From: Anaerolineae bacterium
GTDB lineage: Bacteria; Chloroflexota; Anaerolineae; Aggregatilineales; Phototrophicaceae
DNA length: 64,000 nt
NCBI GenBank assembly: GCA_020849765.1
Contig: JADLAY010000034.1
Span: forward strand, 434,001 to 498,000
Direction of reading: 5' to 3'
The translations under genes and the position numbers were made by a program. Every line of letters starts with the position of its first letter. Within the stretch, counting starts at the first letter, position 1. Below the pieces are notes generated by a model that saw nothing but the letters and a program-made list of their open reading frames with translations, was not told the DNA's origin and made no database searches. Shown piece by piece: positions 1 through 7,923 of the stretch.

Positions 1-1159
1 AGTAATTGATCACACCCAGCCAGGGCCATTCTTGCTGCGCACGTGCGTAGGCTTGCGGCATATAGCGCGCCGCGTCCGCTTCGGACACGATGCCGAAGTT
101 CCCGTACTGGCTGGTGACGAGCGCCGGGTCTTCCGGCTGAGCGTTCCAGGCCGCCTCGGCCAACCAGATCGGTTTGTGCGCGTCACCGTTGGCGACCATG
201 ATATCGCGCAGATAGAGATGGTGGCTGAAGGTCAACGTCGTCGGGCGCATGCGGCGGTCGCTCGGCCCGCTGAAGAAGCCGTAGCCCTGCGTGCTCATCA
301 CGTCGAAGCAGTCCCCCGCGCCCGCATCGTACATGCGCTGGAGGAAGACGTAGTCGCTCAGGTTGCGGTCGGTCAGATTGATGGTCGGCGCCAGCGCGGC
401 ACTAATGACGACAATGTCAGGGTCGACCGCCTTGAGCGCCTCGTAGGTGCGGCACAGCATGTCCGTATAGGCGACCGGATCGACCGCCTGCTCGCCCCAC
501 TCCGGGTAGATGTTCGGCTCGTTCCAAACCTGATAATGCTGAATGCGACCCTTGTAGCGTTCGGCGACCGTCACCGCATAGTTGACGAAGTCCTGGATGT
601 CGTCGGGCGGCGCTTTCTCGCCGATGGCGGGATCGGCATGCGCCCACGACGGCGGGTTGCTCAGGCGCACCTGCAGGCGCAGACCATTGGCCTCGGCCAG
701 GTCGACAATCTGGTCGTACTTGTCCCATGCGCTGATCACGTCGTCCGCGTCGATGTCACCGTCGCCGTCGCGGTCATTGCGCCGGTCTTCAAAGTCGCCG
801 CGCGCGTGGATTTCGATGTCCTCCCAGGCGAATTCCTGGCGGATCCAGCCAAAACCCGCCTCGGCGATCATCTCGACCTGGCGCGCACGCTTTGCTTCCT
901 CGGCCTCCTGCTCCAGGAACGTGTTGACACCGTAGGGCCGGGCGTCGACGTCTGCAATCGGGACGAGCGGTTCGCTCTTCAGTGGCGGCCGCGTGAAGTT
1001 GCCCAGCCATTCGACCATGCCACGCACCTGGGCGACCGGCGCTTCTTCACCCGTCAACGATTCCATCATGCGCCAGGCCAGGCCACGACTCGCCAGATCG
1101 GCAGCCAGCATAAGGACGAACACGAGAACGACAGCGGCGGCGATGAGAAGTCTACGCAA
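1..1159 (-). CDS. Clan GH-A glycoside hydrolase (C-terminus cut by window edge)
   Basis: The frame is open from a TTG at 1159 to the left edge, giving 386 visible residues. The TTG is preceded by AGGAG about 7 nt upstream, and no ATG fits better. An N-terminal hydrophobic stretch (about residues 4-20) indicates a signal peptide or anchor, so the enzyme probably acts outside the membrane. A (beta/alpha)8 clan GH-A fold is inferred from WNEPN (Glu214, acid/base) and WLAEAAW (Glu335, likely nucleophile). It resembles GH39/GH5-like cellulase-family hydrolases; the substrate is unknown. An insertion at about 128-140 (NDRDGDGDIDADD) reads like an EF-hand or dockerin calcium loop. It is divergent from the next gene. 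Confidence 0.8.
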   Translation of the reverse strand, partial: MRRLLIAAAVVLVFVLMLAADLASRGLAWRMMESLTGEEAPVAQVRGMVEWLGNFTRPPLKSEPLVPIADVDARPYGVNTFLEQEAEEAKRARQVEMIAEAGFGWIRQEFAWEDIEIHARGDFEDRRNDRDGDGDIDADDVISAWDKYDQIVDLAEANGLRLQVRLSNPPSWAHADPAIGEKAPPDDIQDFVNYAVTVAERYKGRIQHYQVWNEPNIYPEWGEQAVDPVAYTDMLCRTYEALKAVDPDIVVISAALAPTINLTDRNLSDYVFLQRMYDAGAGDCFDVMSTQGYGFFSGPSDRRMRPTTLTFSHHLYLRDIMVANGDAHKPIWLAEAAWNAQPEDPALVTSQYGNFGIVSEADAARYMPQAYARAQQEWPWLGVINY

Positions 1160-1192
1160 ACCAGGCTCCTGTCCAGACGACGTGCGCAGGGC

Positions 1193-1239
1193 ATTATAGC
1201 CGCGGTCACTGTGCGGAGCTATGCGATTCGCGCTATAAT
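1193..1239. promoter_or_regulatory. Divergent -10 boxes between glycosidase and DUF883-like gene
   Basis: A TATAAT reads leftwards at 1198-1193, 34 nt from the glycosidase TTG start. Another TATAAT reads rightwards at 1234-1239, about 40 nt before the ATG at 1279. No strong -35 box is visible at 17 bp for either, so these are assigned from the -10 hexamers only. Confidence 0.45.
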
Positions 1240-1278
1240 AAGGACAGCGTCAGGTTGTCAAAGAAACGAGAGGGCAAT

Positions 1279-1653
1279 ATGGCGGAAAACGGACACAAAA
1301 ACGTAGACGAGCTGCGCGAAGAAGCCAACCGCGAGCTGCGCGAATTTGGCCGCGAAGTTCGCAGCAAAGCCGACGAAGCCAAGAAGGAAGTTGTCGCGCG
1401 TCTTTTTGATGCCGCCGATACGATTCGTCGTGAAGCGCGCGAGGCCAATGCTAGCAAAGATGCCGAGCAGGCCGCCGACAACGTCGCCAAGGGACTGGAA
1501 AAAGCGGCGCATTACCTCAAGCGGCGCAGCTACGAAGACATGGGCGACGACGTCGAACGTGTCGTCAAGCGCCGGCCGATGCGCGCCCTCGGGATTGCGC
1601 TCGTGACGGGCATCGTCATCGGCATGATCCTGCGCGGCGGTTCGCGGGACTAA
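1279..1653 (+). CDS. DUF883/YqjD-like membrane-anchored small protein
   Basis: This 124-aa protein has a long charged, heptad-like helical region (about residues 8-75, rich in Glu, Arg, Lys and Ala) and one C-terminal hydrophobic helix (about 103-118, ALGIALVTGIVIGMIL) ending in GGSRD. That is the layout of ElaB/YqjD (DUF883) proteins, which are tail-anchored in the inner membrane and in enterobacteria bind ribosomes in stationary phase; the role here is inferred only from this architecture. The ATG at 1279 was chosen because GAGAGGG lies just upstream. An in-frame TTG at 1255 would add eight residues. A terminator hairpin follows. Confidence 0.75.
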   Translation: MAENGHKNVDELREEANRELREFGREVRSKADEAKKEVVARLFDAADTIRREAREANASKDAEQAADNVAKGLEKAAHYLKRRSYEDMGDDVERVVKRRPMRALGIALVTGIVIGMILRGGSRD

Positions 1654-1680
1654 ACATCACCAACTAAAGACGGTACAATC

Positions 1681-1709
1681 GAGAAGCCAGGCAATCCACC
1701 TGGCTTCTC
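1681..1709 (+). terminator. Rho-independent terminator after DUF883-like gene
   Basis: A perfect 11-bp inverted repeat, GAGAAGCCAGG (1681-1691) and CCTGGCTTCTC (1699-1709), has a 7-nt loop and is followed by TCTTA. The U-tract is weak. Confidence 0.65.
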
Positions 1710-1765
1710 TCTTATGCATGACACGACTCACCTGGGTTGAGCGTCGACAGTGGTATAGATCCGAC

Positions 1766-2092
1766 ATGGTCAAATTCAGCATCCTCTTTCGCAAACCGAC
1801 GAACGATAAACGCTTCGAAAACGCCTACAACGACTTCCTGGCACTCGTCGAACGAATGCCGAATATTCAGCGGCGCCAGGTCAACAGTGTCCTTGGCAGC
1901 CCGCTAGGAGAGACGTCTTTCTACCGAATCCTGGAGATATATTTCGAAGACTCGGAGCAGATGGACGCATCGCTCCGGTCGCCCGCCGGGCAAGAGGCAG
2001 GCGGCGAATTGCAGCGGCTGCCGTCCGGATCTTTCGAGATATACTTCGCGGAGGTCTATGAAGAAGCCGGTGGCAGTACCACAACCTCATAA
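1766..2092 (+). CDS. EthD-like / dimeric alpha-beta barrel protein
   Basis: This 108-aa cytoplasmic protein begins MVKFSILFRKPTND and continues with the spaced motif pattern of EthD-family proteins (dimeric ferredoxin-like barrels, Pfam EthD): an N-terminal beta strand, a FENAYNDFLALVERMP helix, and a C-terminal FEIYFAEVYEE strand. EthD proteins accompany ether-degrading P450 systems in actinobacteria, but most homologues have unknown roles and nothing nearby supports that here. The ATG at 1766 is preferred over an in-frame ATG at 1718, because the extra 16 residues are not family-like. Neither has a strong Shine-Dalgarno sequence. It is monocistronic, with a hairpin on each side. Confidence 0.65.
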   Translation: MVKFSILFRKPTNDKRFENAYNDFLALVERMPNIQRRQVNSVLGSPLGETSFYRILEIYFEDSEQMDASLRSPAGQEAGGELQRLPSGSFEIYFAEVYEEAGGSTTTS

Positions 2093-2104
2093 CGGGTGTA
2101 TTCT

Positions 2105-2124
2105 GGGCGCACAACAGTGCGCCC
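2105..2124 (+). terminator. GC-rich hairpin between EthD-like gene and xpt
   Basis: GGGCGCAC (2105-2112) and GTGCGCCC (2117-2124) form an 8-bp stem with a 4-nt loop followed by TTTAGC. It most simply terminates the EthD-like transcript. Since it sits 28 nt before the xpt ATG, a role in the xpt leader cannot be excluded. Confidence 0.55.
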
Positions 2125-2152
2125 TTTAGCTTCTCTAGTCAGGGGACAAAGC

Positions 2153-2743
2153 ATGAAAGCACTGGTGGAACGCATCCGCACCGAGGGACGAAATCTGGGC
2201 AATGGCATCCTCAAGGTCGACAGCATCCTCAATCATCAAATCGACCCCGGTCTGATGTTCGAGATGGGCCAGGAGATGGCGCGCCTGTTCTCCGGCATCC
2301 ACATCGACCGCATCCTGACCGTCGAGATCAGCGGTATCGCGCCCGCGTTTTCAACCGGCCTGGCGCTCGGCGTTCCGGTCGTCTATGCGCGCAAGCTCAA
2401 GCCGATCACGATGGCCGGCCCGGTCTACCTGGAAACGGCGCCGAGCCACACCAAAGGCGGCGAGGTCAACCTGCTCGTCTCAGCGGAATTCCTGCCGGGG
2501 CACGAGAACGTGCTCATCATCGACGACTTCCTCGCCACCGGGCAGACTCTGCTCGCCCTGGCGCGGATGGTCGCCAGCGCCCAGTGCAATCTGGCCGGGG
2601 TCGGCGTCGTCGTCGAAAAGACCTTCGAGGGTGGGCGCGACATGATGACCAATGCCGGATACGCGGATATTCCGATCCATGCCCTGGCGACGATCACGAA
2701 CATGGACGACGGCAAAATCGAACTGCTGGGGTCAGAAGCCTGA
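2153..2743 (+). CDS. xpt: Xanthine phosphoribosyltransferase
   Basis: This 196-aa enzyme, the usual Xpt length, transfers the 5-phosphoribosyl group of PRPP to xanthine to make XMP in purine salvage. The PRPP-binding loop is LIIDDFLATGQT at about residues 121-132. The N-terminus (MKALVERIRTEGRN) and GDGILKVDSFLNHQ-like segment (GNGILKVDSILNHQ) match the Xpt family. AGGGGA lies 6 nt before the ATG. Three bases separate its stop from guaA, so XMP made here is next aminated to GMP by the neighbour's product. No purine riboswitch is visible upstream. Confidence 0.93.
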   Translation: MKALVERIRTEGRNLGNGILKVDSILNHQIDPGLMFEMGQEMARLFSGIHIDRILTVEISGIAPAFSTGLALGVPVVYARKLKPITMAGPVYLETAPSHTKGGEVNLLVSAEFLPGHENVLIIDDFLATGQTLLALARMVASAQCNLAGVGVVVEKTFEGGRDMMTNAGYADIPIHALATITNMDDGKIELLGSEA

Positions 2744-2746
2744 GCC

Positions 2747-4315
2747 ATGACCGACCCGCGTTCTGGCGGCATCGCCGTCATCGACTTTGGCTCGCAATAC
2801 ACCCAATTGATCGCGAGGCGCGTGCGTGAACAGGGCGTCTACGCGGAAGTCTTCCCGCACGACGCCGACGAAGCGACCATGCTCCAGCACCAGCCACGCG
2901 GGTTCATCCTGTCCGGCGGGCCGAACAGCATTTACGAGCCGGGCGCGCCCCAGGTGCCGGATTGGTTCTGGCGGGCGGGCGGCACACCCACCGCGCCGAC
3001 GCTGGGTGTTTGCTACGGGATGCAGGCGCTGACCCATGCGCTCGGCGGGGTCGTCGCCCCGGCGCAGGCGCGCGAATACGGTATGGCGCAGATCGAAGTC
3101 ACGCAGGGCAGCTCGCTCTTTGACGGCATCGAGCCACAGCTCTCCGTCTGGATGTCACACGGCGACCGCATCGAACAGCCGCCGAGCGGCTTCATCGGGC
3201 TGGCACGCACCGGCAATTCCCCGTATGCCGCCATGGGCGATCCAGCGCGCGGTCTCTACGGCGTCCAGTTTCACCCGGAAGTCGCACACACGGCCAACGG
3301 CGTCGACATCCTGCGCAACTTTCTGTTTCACGTCTGCGGCTGCGAGGCGAATTGGTCGCCGATCGCCTTCATCGAAGACTCCGTCGCGAACCTGCGCGCC
3401 AAGATCGGCGATGAGCGTGTGCTGTTGGCGCTCAGCGGCGGCGTCGATTCGGCGGTCGCGGGCGCGCTGCTGCACCGGGCCGTCGGCGAGCAGTTGACCT
3501 CCGTCTTCGTCAACACCGGCATGCTGCGCAAAGGCGAGCCGGAGCAGGTCGTGCGCACCTTCCGCGAAGAGCGCGGCATGAACCTGCGCGCGGTCGACGC
3601 GACCGAGCTGTTTCTCGACACGCTGCAAGGCGTGACGGAGCCGGAGCAAAAGCGCAAGATCATCGGCAAGCTGTTCATCGACGTGTTCGCGGACGAAGCG
3701 CGCAAGCTCGAAGCCGCCGGAGTCAACTATCTGGCTCAGGGCACCATCTACCCCGACGTGATCGAGAGCGCCAAGAGCAGCACTGCCGCGCGCGTCATCA
3801 AGAGCCATCACAACGTCGGCGGGCTGCCGGAGGATTTGCACTTCGGGCTGGTCGAGCCGCTGCGCGATCTGTTCAAGGACGAGGTGCGCAAAGTGGGCGA
3901 GGCGCTCGGCCTGCCGGAGAGCATCGTCTGGCGCCAGCCGTTCCCCGGCCCTGGCCTAGCCGTGCGCTGCCTGGGTGAGATCACATGGGAGCGCCTGGAA
4001 GCGCTGCGGGAAGCCGACGCCATCTTCATCGACGAACTGGCCCACGCCGGGCTGCTGCGTGGGGAAACAGCGCAGTGCTTCGCCGTGCTGCTGCCTGTCA
4101 AGAGCGTCGGCGTCATGGGTGATAACCGCACCTATGAGGAAGTGATCGCCCTGCGCGCGGTGCAAACCGATGACTTCATGACGGCGGATTGGGCGCGGCT
4201 GCCGTATGACCTGCTCGCGCGCGCCAGCAGCCGCATCGTCAACGAGGTCAAGGGCGTCAACCGCGTCGTCTATGACATCAGCAGCAAACCGCCCGCGACG
4301 ATTGAGTGGGAGTGA
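2747..4315 (+). CDS. guaA: GMP synthase (glutamine-hydrolysing)
   Basis: This 522-aa two-domain enzyme converts XMP, ATP and glutamine to GMP. The class I glutamine amidotransferase domain (about residues 8-200) has nucleophile Cys89 in GVCYG and the His176/Glu178 pair in FHPEV. The ATP-pyrophosphatase domain follows, with the P-loop SGGVDS at 230-235. The C-terminal dimerisation domain ends [16 protein letters not shown], the hallmark of GuaA. The gene starts 3 nt after xpt, so the two form an operon in which salvage-made XMP is passed to GMP synthesis. It is full length and has no missing key residues. Confidence 0.97.
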   Translation: MTDPRSGGIAVIDFGSQYTQLIARRVREQGVYAEVFPHDADEATMLQHQPRGFILSGGPNSIYEPGAPQVPDWFWRAGGTPTAPTLGVCYGMQALTHALGGVVAPAQAREYGMAQIEVTQGSSLFDGIEPQLSVWMSHGDRIEQPPSGFIGLARTGNSPYAAMGDPARGLYGVQFHPEVAHTANGVDILRNFLFHVCGCEANWSPIAFIEDSVANLRAKIGDERVLLALSGGVDSAVAGALLHRAVGEQLTSVFVNTGMLRKGEPEQVVRTFREERGMNLRAVDATELFLDTLQGVTEPEQKRKIIGKLFIDVFADEARKLEAAGVNYLAQGTIYPDVIESAKSSTAARVIKSHHNVGGLPEDLHFGLVEPLRDLFKDEVRKVGEALGLPESIVWRQPFPGPGLAVRCLGEITWERLEALREADAIFIDELAHAGLLRGETAQCFAVLLPVKSVGVMGDNRTYEEVIALRAVQTDDFMTADWARLPYDLLARASSRIVNEVKGVNRVVYDISSKPPATIEWE

Positions 4316-4324
4316 GTTGAGGCT

Positions 4325-4978
4325 CTAGAGGCCGCGCTTGGCCTTGACCGCGACGATTTCGCCGTCGTCGTCCAGGTAATAGCGCGGCTCCTCGTATTCG
4401 TAGACGGTCTCCAGACGGCTCGTATTCCGCTCACCCTTGCCACTGCGCTTCGGCAAGAGCATGCCCATCAGGCGATGGTTGCCCGTGGCGAGAAAGTGCA
4501 GCAGCCGCACCGAGATCAAGTGCATGTCAATCGTCAGCGGTGCCAGGATCAACAGCTCGATGAAGATGATCGGCAGCAGCATCAGCGCGACGGAGAATGT
4601 GATCGTCCCCAGCGGCAGAGTCAGTGCCAGATAGATCAGGCTGCGCCAGGTTTGCCCACTGCCCAGGTACAAACCCAGGCGTTCACCCAGGTTGGCCCCT
4701 TCGGTATCGACGTCGTTGGCGAGATCCGGCTGCGGCTCGTTCAGCAGCGCCATCATCATTTGATGATCGAGCGCCGCCAGCGCACGAATGCCCGCGAGTG
4801 TGAACAGCAGTAAGGGGATGCCGATCAAGATCGGCACCAGCGAGATGCTCAGCGAGATGCCGCCGATGACGAGGAACCAATGCATTATGCCCAGGAACAT
4901 CGGCGCAGCCAGACCAAGCCAATCGCGCAGCATTTGACCATCGGTGAGTGCATCAAGCCACTGGTGGTTTCTCGCCAT
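4325..4978 (-). CDS. Polytopic membrane protein with stand-alone Sensor-type domain
   Basis: This 217-aa protein has hydrophobic segments at about residues 28-66 (two helices) and 112-160 (two helices), separated by an acidic soluble stretch. The repeated pattern LPLGTITFSVALMLLP resembles the 'Sensor' domain (Pfam PF13796) found at the N-terminus of actinobacterial histidine kinases, but here without any kinase. Its stop lies 10 bases from the convergent guaA stop. GAGGACGATTC precedes the ATG. A terminator at 5015-5041 separates it from pspC upstream, although both read the same way. The function is unknown; envelope sensing is a guess. Confidence 0.6.
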   Translation of the reverse strand: MARNHQWLDALTDGQMLRDWLGLAAPMFLGIMHWFLVIGGISLSISLVPILIGIPLLLFTLAGIRALAALDHQMMMALLNEPQPDLANDVDTEGANLGERLGLYLGSGQTWRSLIYLALTLPLGTITFSVALMLLPIIFIELLILAPLTIDMHLISVRLLHFLATGNHRLMGMLLPKRSGKGERNTSRLETVYEYEEPRYYLDDDGEIVAVKAKRGL

Positions 4979-5014
4979 GAATCGTCCTCGGAAACGTCAA
5001 CTCTAAACGAAAAG

Positions 5015-5041
5015 CGGAGCTTGGCAGATGACCAAGCTCCG
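5015..5041 (-). terminator. Terminator after pspC-like gene
   Basis: CGGAGCTTGG and CCAAGCTCCG form a 10-bp perfect stem with a 7-nt loop. On the minus strand it is followed by CTTTTCG. It therefore ends the PspC-like transcript before the Sensor-domain gene. Confidence 0.75.
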
Positions 5042-5066
5042 ATAGGGACCGCGAAGTGCGGAGAGT

Positions 5067-5297
5067 TTACTCGATATCGTCGCGTTTTGGCTTTTCGACC
5101 ACTGCCGACTCGCTGCCCTCTTCCGGCATCACGATCGCCAGCACGATGTAGATGACCAACCCAGGGCCACCCAGTAGCGTCGCGACGACGAAGATCAGAC
5201 GGACGACGGTCGGGTCGAGATCGAAATACTGCGCCAGGCCTGAGCACACACCCGAAATCTGCCGATCGGTTTTTGAACGTACAAGCCGCTTTTTCAT
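5067..5297 (-). CDS. PspC-domain stress-response membrane protein
   Basis: This 76-aa protein is a single PspC domain: KKRLVRSKTDRQISGVCSGLAQYFDLDPTVVR at the N-terminus (described here in pieces: KxLxRS..., GVCSGLAQYF, DPTVVR), then one or two membrane helices (about 34-60) ending VMPEE, then a short acidic tail. PspC proteins signal envelope stress in the phage-shock response of proteobacteria; short forms like this are common in Gram-positives and Chloroflexota, where partners vary. GGAGGCGAACGC precedes the ATG. No pspA is nearby, so it is an isolated copy. Confidence 0.88.
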   Translation of the reverse strand: MKKRLVRSKTDRQISGVCSGLAQYFDLDPTVVRLIFVVATLLGGPGLVIYIVLAIVMPEEGSESAVVEKPKRDDIE

Positions 5298-5349
5298 GCG
5301 TTCGCCTCCATGGTTATTGTCGAATTCTAGTAGCTTTTACGCAGGCCGA

Positions 5350-5378
5350 TTGACAAAAGTTGCAGGATCCCGTATAAA
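5350..5378 (+). promoter_or_regulatory. Strong sigma-70-type promoter for MFS gene leader
   Basis: TTGACA (5350-5355), a 17-bp spacer and TATAAA (5373-5378) match the housekeeping consensus almost perfectly. The predicted start, near 5385, gives a leader of about 190 nt before the transporter ATG at 5573. Confidence 0.8.
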
Positions 5379-5420
5379 GTCCTTCGGCAATCCCCATAGT
5401 CCGAGGAAGGTAGGTTTGCC

Positions 5421-5447
5421 ATGAGCAATACCATCATCGTTCGTTGA
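5421..5447 (+). CDS. Possible 8-codon leader peptide upstream of MFS exporter
   Basis: ATG at 5421 opens an 8-codon frame, MSNTIIVR, ended by TGA. It is preceded by GAGGAAGG about 10 nt upstream and lies about 36 nt after the predicted transcription start. Short translated leaders before drug exporters can couple ribosome stalling to expression. No clear terminator or anti-terminator was found in the remaining 125 nt, so function is unproven and it may be fortuitous. Confidence 0.3.
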   Translation: MSNTIIVR

Positions 5448-5572
5448 ATTGGGCACCCCTAGTCGGATACGTTCGCACGACCCGCAAGTGACGCTGGATC
5501 GCTTGTTTGGCGTTGGTGAGCGTCCCGCACCCACTCGACGAATGATGCTGCTGCACATGGAGAACCCTTCCA

Positions 5573-6805
5573 ATGGAATACCCCACGTCCGGGCTGCTTG
5601 CCAACCCGGATTTTGTCAAACTCTGGATAGGCCAGACGATCTCTGAATTTGGCTCGCGCATCACGCGCGATGCGCTGCCGATCCTGGCAGTGAGTATGCT
5701 CGACGCAACACCGGCACAGATGGGCTGGTTGAGCGCCGCGACATCCCTGCCGGTGCTGCTGCTGGGCTTGCTGGCGGGCGTCTGGGTCGACCGGCTGCGC
5801 CGCCGTCCGCTCATGATCGCTGCCGACTGCGCGCGCATCGGCCTGCTGCTGCTGATCCCGCTGGCATATGTTGGCGGGTGGCTCAGCCTGCCGATCGTGT
5901 TCCTGGTTGCCGGGGGCATGAGCATTCTCGGCCTGCTGTTCGAGACGGCTTATCGCGCACTGCTGCCGACGATTGTGCGGCGCGAAAATCTGCTGCAAGC
6001 CAATGCGCGCCTTTCGACGACCGACTCGCTGGCGGAGATCGGCGGCCCGGCACTGACGGGCCTGCTCGTGCAGGCCATCGGCGCGCCGCTCGCCATCCTG
6101 GTCGATGCAGTGTCGTACCTGGCTTCGATCACCAGCCTGTCGACTATGCGCGTGCAAGAGACACCTGCTGCCCCGCACCCAGAGGAGAGCCGCATCTGGC
6201 AGCAGATCGTGCGCGGCTTCGCTGCCGTGCGTGAAGATCCGGTGCTCCGGAGCCTGGCGGTGATCACGGCCATGCGCGCGTTCTTCGGCGCGGGCATCGG
6301 CGCGCTCTACGATCTGCTGGCGCTGCGTGAGCTTGGCTTCACACCGGCGCTGCTGGGGCTGCTGGTCGCGACCGGCGGCATTGGCGCGCTGGGTGGTGCC
6401 GTCCTGGCGGAGTGGCTGCCACGCCGTTTCGGCGTTGGCCGAGCGATCACTGGCGCGCTGATCGTGAACGGCGCGATCAGTCTCGCCCTGCCGTTATCCT
6501 TGAGTGCGCCCTGGCTGGCGTTGGGTTTGCTTGTTCTGGGGCAGATCGTGGGCGACGGCGCGATGATGATTTATTTCATCAACAAGACGAGCCTGCAGCA
6601 AATGCGCACGCCGGATCAACTGCTGGGGCGCGTCAATGCGAGCATGGGCTTTCTGGCCGAAGGCATCGCCCCGATTGGCGCCGTCATCGCCGGGCTGATC
6701 GCACAGCAAATCGGCATCCAGCCCACGCTGTGGGGTATTGCACTGGGGATGATCGCGACCGCACTCTACGCGCTGGCATCGCCGCTCAGGCGCGCGCTCA
6801 CCTAG
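5573..6805 (+). CDS. MFS exporter (MFS_3 / EntS-like)
   Basis: This 410-aa protein has about 12 hydrophobic segments. Its N-terminus (NPDFVKLWIGQTISEFGSRI) and the loop AGVWVDRLRRRPLMIAADCAR are typical of the MFS_3 family (enterobactin exporter EntS, macrolide efflux MefA types). A second signature, TIVRRENLLQANARLSTTDSLA, is also typical of this family. Such carriers use the proton gradient to expel small molecules; the substrate is not predictable. It has its own strong promoter and a long leader with a possible short peptide. GGAGA lies about 10 nt before the ATG. A bidirectional terminator separates it from the convergent neighbour. Confidence 0.88.
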   Translation: MEYPTSGLLANPDFVKLWIGQTISEFGSRITRDALPILAVSMLDATPAQMGWLSAATSLPVLLLGLLAGVWVDRLRRRPLMIAADCARIGLLLLIPLAYVGGWLSLPIVFLVAGGMSILGLLFETAYRALLPTIVRRENLLQANARLSTTDSLAEIGGPALTGLLVQAIGAPLAILVDAVSYLASITSLSTMRVQETPAAPHPEESRIWQQIVRGFAAVREDPVLRSLAVITAMRAFFGAGIGALYDLLALRELGFTPALLGLLVATGGIGALGGAVLAEWLPRRFGVGRAITGALIVNGAISLALPLSLSAPWLALGLLVLGQIVGDGAMMIYFINKTSLQQMRTPDQLLGRVNASMGFLAEGIAPIGAVIAGLIAQQIGIQPTLWGIALGMIATALYALASPLRRALT

Positions 6806-6816
6806 AGCCGAAAAAG

Positions 6817-6854
6817 ATAGAGGCATGGGTCAAACTGCACACCCATGCCTCTAT
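6817..6854. terminator. Bidirectional terminator between convergent genes
   Basis: ATAGAGGCATGGGT (6817-6830) and ACCCATGCCTCTAT (6841-6854) form a perfect 14-bp stem with a 10-nt loop. Leftward transcription meets CTTTTTC directly after the stem, which serves the LPxTG-like gene. Rightward transcription from the MFS gene has no U-run. Confidence 0.85.
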
Positions 6855-6881
6855 GCGTCATCGTTGTATTCGATGCTATGG

Positions 6882-7871
6882 CTATTGTTTGGGCGCCGTA
6901 TCCTCGGTCCGGTCGATGGTGCGAGCATTGCTCGAACGCGCGCGGCGCGAAACGAAGATCACGCCCACGAGGCCGATGACGGCCAGCGCCAGCAAGCCGA
7001 GGCCATCGCGCCCACCGCCCGTGATGTCGTCAAACAGACCGGTATCCGGCAGAGCCGTCGGACGCACCACCGGCTGGAAGTCGCCTTCCGGCGTCGGCGT
7101 CGCTTCACCACCGCCGGCATCGAGAGCCTGCTGCGTCAGCGCCTGGAACGTGACCGCGAGCGCTGTACCCGTCTGCTCGATACTGCTCAAGCCGGGTGCG
7201 AGCGTCGGCACTTCCGCCACCTCGGTCGCGATGACTTCGGCGGTCGGCTCTTCGGTCACAGCCGCAGCCGCGGTTTGCGCAGCCGCTGTTTGAGCAGCGA
7301 CGATGGCCGTACCGGTTGCATCAGCCGCCTGCGCTGCGCTGACAATCGCCGTCTGCGTCGCTTCGACAAACTGCGTCGCCGCCAGCGACGTCGCGTCCAG
7401 CGTGGGCGTATCCGTCGGCACAGGGCTGGCTGCCGCAGCGGTCGCCGTTTGCTCATCGAACAGCGCTTGCGCCGTTTCCGTCGCAATAGTGTCAAGCGCA
7501 ATTTGCGTCTCAGTCGCATTCGCGAAGATGACGGCCTGCGTCGCGGTCTGCGCCGCCAGCGCTTCCGTCGTTTGATTCAACTGAACGACTGCCGTCGCCG
7601 TCAACTGTGGCCCTGAGGGCCCCTGGTTGAGTGCGAGGAACAACACCGCTGCCAGGCCCACCAGGAACAGGATGATCATGACGGCAGCGAGGATGATGAA
7701 CGTCCTGTTGCCCCCCTGGCGTTCCGGCTCCGGTTCGAACCCTGGCATGTCGCTGTCGAAGTCACCGTCGAAATCAGTAGGAAACTCGTCTTCGTCCGGT
7801 AACGGGGGTTCGTCATCGCGCCCGAAAAAATCGTCGTCATCGAAATCGAACTCATTATTGCGGTCGCTCAT
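6882..7871 (-). CDS. Membrane protein with acidic head, Thr/Ala-rich stalk and LPxTG-like C-terminus
   Basis: This 329-aa protein begins with about 50 residues rich in Asp, Glu and Phe, followed by a transmembrane helix (about 57-82). A long low-complexity region follows, rich in Thr and Ala with regularly spaced TAT/TQTA motifs. It ends with ALPDTG, a hydrophobic helix and an Arg-rich tail (SRRARSSN), the tripartite layout of a sortase sorting signal. The N-terminal helix is internal, not a signal peptide, so topology is uncertain: cytoplasmic acidic head, external stalk, C-terminal anchor. GGGGAGG precedes the ATG. No sortase gene lies in the window. The function is unknown. Confidence 0.75.
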   Translation of the reverse strand: MSDRNNEFDFDDDDFFGRDDEPPLPDEDEFPTDFDGDFDSDMPGFEPEPERQGGNRTFIILAAVMIILFLVGLAAVLFLALNQGPSGPQLTATAVVQLNQTTEALAAQTATQAVIFANATETQIALDTIATETAQALFDEQTATAAAASPVPTDTPTLDATSLAATQFVEATQTAIVSAAQAADATGTAIVAAQTAAAQTAAAAVTEEPTAEVIATEVAEVPTLAPGLSSIEQTGTALAVTFQALTQQALDAGGGEATPTPEGDFQPVVRPTALPDTGLFDDITGGGRDGLGLLALAVIGLVGVIFVSRRARSSNARTIDRTEDTAPKQ

Positions 7872-7923
7872 GTAGACCTCCCCTTAACGGCGGTGCGACT
7901 GCGATTATAGCAGCAATTAGCAT

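Noticed and set aside
32..1306. Long rightward open frame of 424 codons
   Set aside because: It is Arg/Val-rich with no family motif and lies opposite the glycosidase, whose frame has WNEPN and WLAEAAW. It is a shadow of G+C-rich third-position codon use.
2092..2153. Purine riboswitch or PurR box before xpt
   Set aside because: Only a simple 8-bp hairpin is present; the leader is too short for a purine aptamer and none of its conserved core bases are seen.
7730..7745. GGTTCGAACC resembling a tRNA T-arm
   Set aside because: It lies inside the coding sequence of the LPxTG-like protein, and no acceptor or anticodon stem can be built around it.
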